Shown here: positions 63,408 to 64,000 of the stretch, piece after piece
Layout of the letters: each line of letters starts with the position of its first letter
How positions within the stretch are numbered: position 1 is the stretch's first letter
Assembly (NCBI RefSeq): GCF_004345605.1
Contig: NZ_SLVY01000003.1
Location: forward strand, 186,001 to 250,000
Length of the DNA stretch: 64,000 nt
DNA from: Rhodococcus sp. SMB37
Lineage (GTDB): Bacteria > Actinomycetota > Actinomycetes > Mycobacteriales > Mycobacteriaceae
Direction of reading: 5' to 3'
Made by a program: the position numbers and the translations under genes
The notes under the pieces: generated by a model
The model's input: only the letters and a program-made list of their open reading frames with translations
Databases searched by the model: none
Told to the model about the DNA's origin: nothing

Positions 63408-63515
63408 TTCGATCCTTCCGGTGTGATCAGCAGCACAACGAAAGGTAGGGCGATCGCTCACCCGGTTACGTCCGCGATCGGCAGCAACCGTCTTCAATCG
63501 GCAACAACGACTCGG

Positions 63516-64000
63516 TCAACCCCTACGCCGCCACGCCAACGTCTCCGACGGGTTCTCCCCGAATCGGCGGCGATAGGCGGCTGCAAAAACGCCCATGTTG
63601 ACGTAACCCCACTCGTGGGCAGCCGACGACACCGACAATGCTCCCGCAGTCAATGCCCGGTGGACACCCTGCAGCCGACGCTCGATGAGATACGCGCGCG
63701 GCGACATTCCCACGTACTTGTGGAACGCGCCGTTCAGCGCGCGAACGCTGACACCTGCAGCCCGTGCCGTCTCAGCGACGGTCGGCAGGTCCTTGACGTG
63801 CTCGTCGATGTACTGCACCGCTGTCCGCACATACCCGGGTGCCGCGACAGAAGGGGGCTCGGAGAGATCGATTCCGGCAGAGCTTGCCCACTCATCAAGC
63901 AGATGAGCAGCGATCATCTCTTCCAGATTCCGGCCCACTCGCCCGGTGGCGACCGCCTCGGGTGCCGTCGACGCCGTTCGCGCAGCGTACTCGAGCAGAG
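63516..64000 (-). CDS. AraC-family regulator, C-terminal part (runs off the window)
   Basis: The frame stays open to the window edge; the part seen is about 160 residues. It contains an AraC DNA-binding domain: YIDEHVKDLPTVAETARAAG, VRALNGAFHKYVGMSPRAYL, then SVSSAAHEWGYVNMGVFAAA and RRRFGENPSETL. The N-terminal sensor lies outside the window. It probably controls the esterase gene that follows. Confidence 0.88.
   Translation of the reverse strand, partial: LLEYAARTASTAPEAVATGRVGRNLEEMIAAHLLDEWASSAGIDLSEPPSVAAPGYVRTAVQYIDEHVKDLPTVAETARAAGVSVRALNGAFHKYVGMSPRAYLIERRLQGVHRALTAGALSVSSAAHEWGYVNMGVFAAAYRRRFGENPSETLAWRRRG

Overview
The window is GC-rich actinobacterial DNA with GTG and TTG starts and many 4-bp ATGA gene overlaps. 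A mycofactocin-type dehydrogenase, two F420/luciferase-like enzymes, the TreS-maltokinase pair and an ESX/type VII secretion-associated cassette point to a mycolic-acid actinomycete. Rhodococcus is my best guess, made from gene content only; no rRNA or marker gene is present. I saw no tRNA, rRNA, CRISPR array or complete insertion sequence.

0-16 kb looks like an accessory catabolic cluster. It holds a partial MFS transporter, a mycofactocin-type SDR, a leftward operon (SnoaL-like protein, RibB-like protein with a degenerate active site, flavin reductase, nitronate-monooxygenase-like protein), a large ATPase/LuxR regulator, an acyl-CoA-dehydrogenase-fold monooxygenase, an acyl-CoA ligase, and a Baeyer-Villiger monooxygenase/hydrolase/EthD operon followed by a GAF-Fis activator. 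The likely logic is alcohol to ketone (SDR), ketone to ester or lactone (BVMO), hydrolysis, CoA activation and oxidation. Two operator families tie the cluster together: tandem GATCaCGTAG-like repeats before three genes, and TGTCC-N7-GGACA palindromes before the BVMO gene and the activator gene.

16-33 kb is mixed: an ArsR-AHSA1 fusion with twin operators, a lipoprotein esterase, a decayed AraC/SnoaL locus, a holin-like membrane phosphodiesterase, the ohr-ohrR peroxide module, maltokinase/TreS, a CocE-type hydrolase, and a substrate-binding lipoprotein translationally coupled to an unknown protein. 33-41.5 kb is a second transport and catabolism locus: IclR, riboflavin synthase with a GntR regulator, then a flavoprotein oxidase, an ABC importer, a 2-oxoglutarate/Fe(II)-type oxygenase and a VOC protein.

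41-53 kb holds general metabolic genes, a 70-bp palindromic repeat present twice, small membrane proteins and a truncated copy of a type VII gene. 53-62 kb is the most unusual part: a lone SF1 helicase with a long helical insert, then a tightly overlapped cassette of an EspC-like protein, a 796-residue WXG/TPR-like protein and a lipoprotein, then an uncharacterised protein of which a deleted copy lies on the other side of the helicase. The window closes with a beta-lactamase-fold esterase and a partial AraC regulator.
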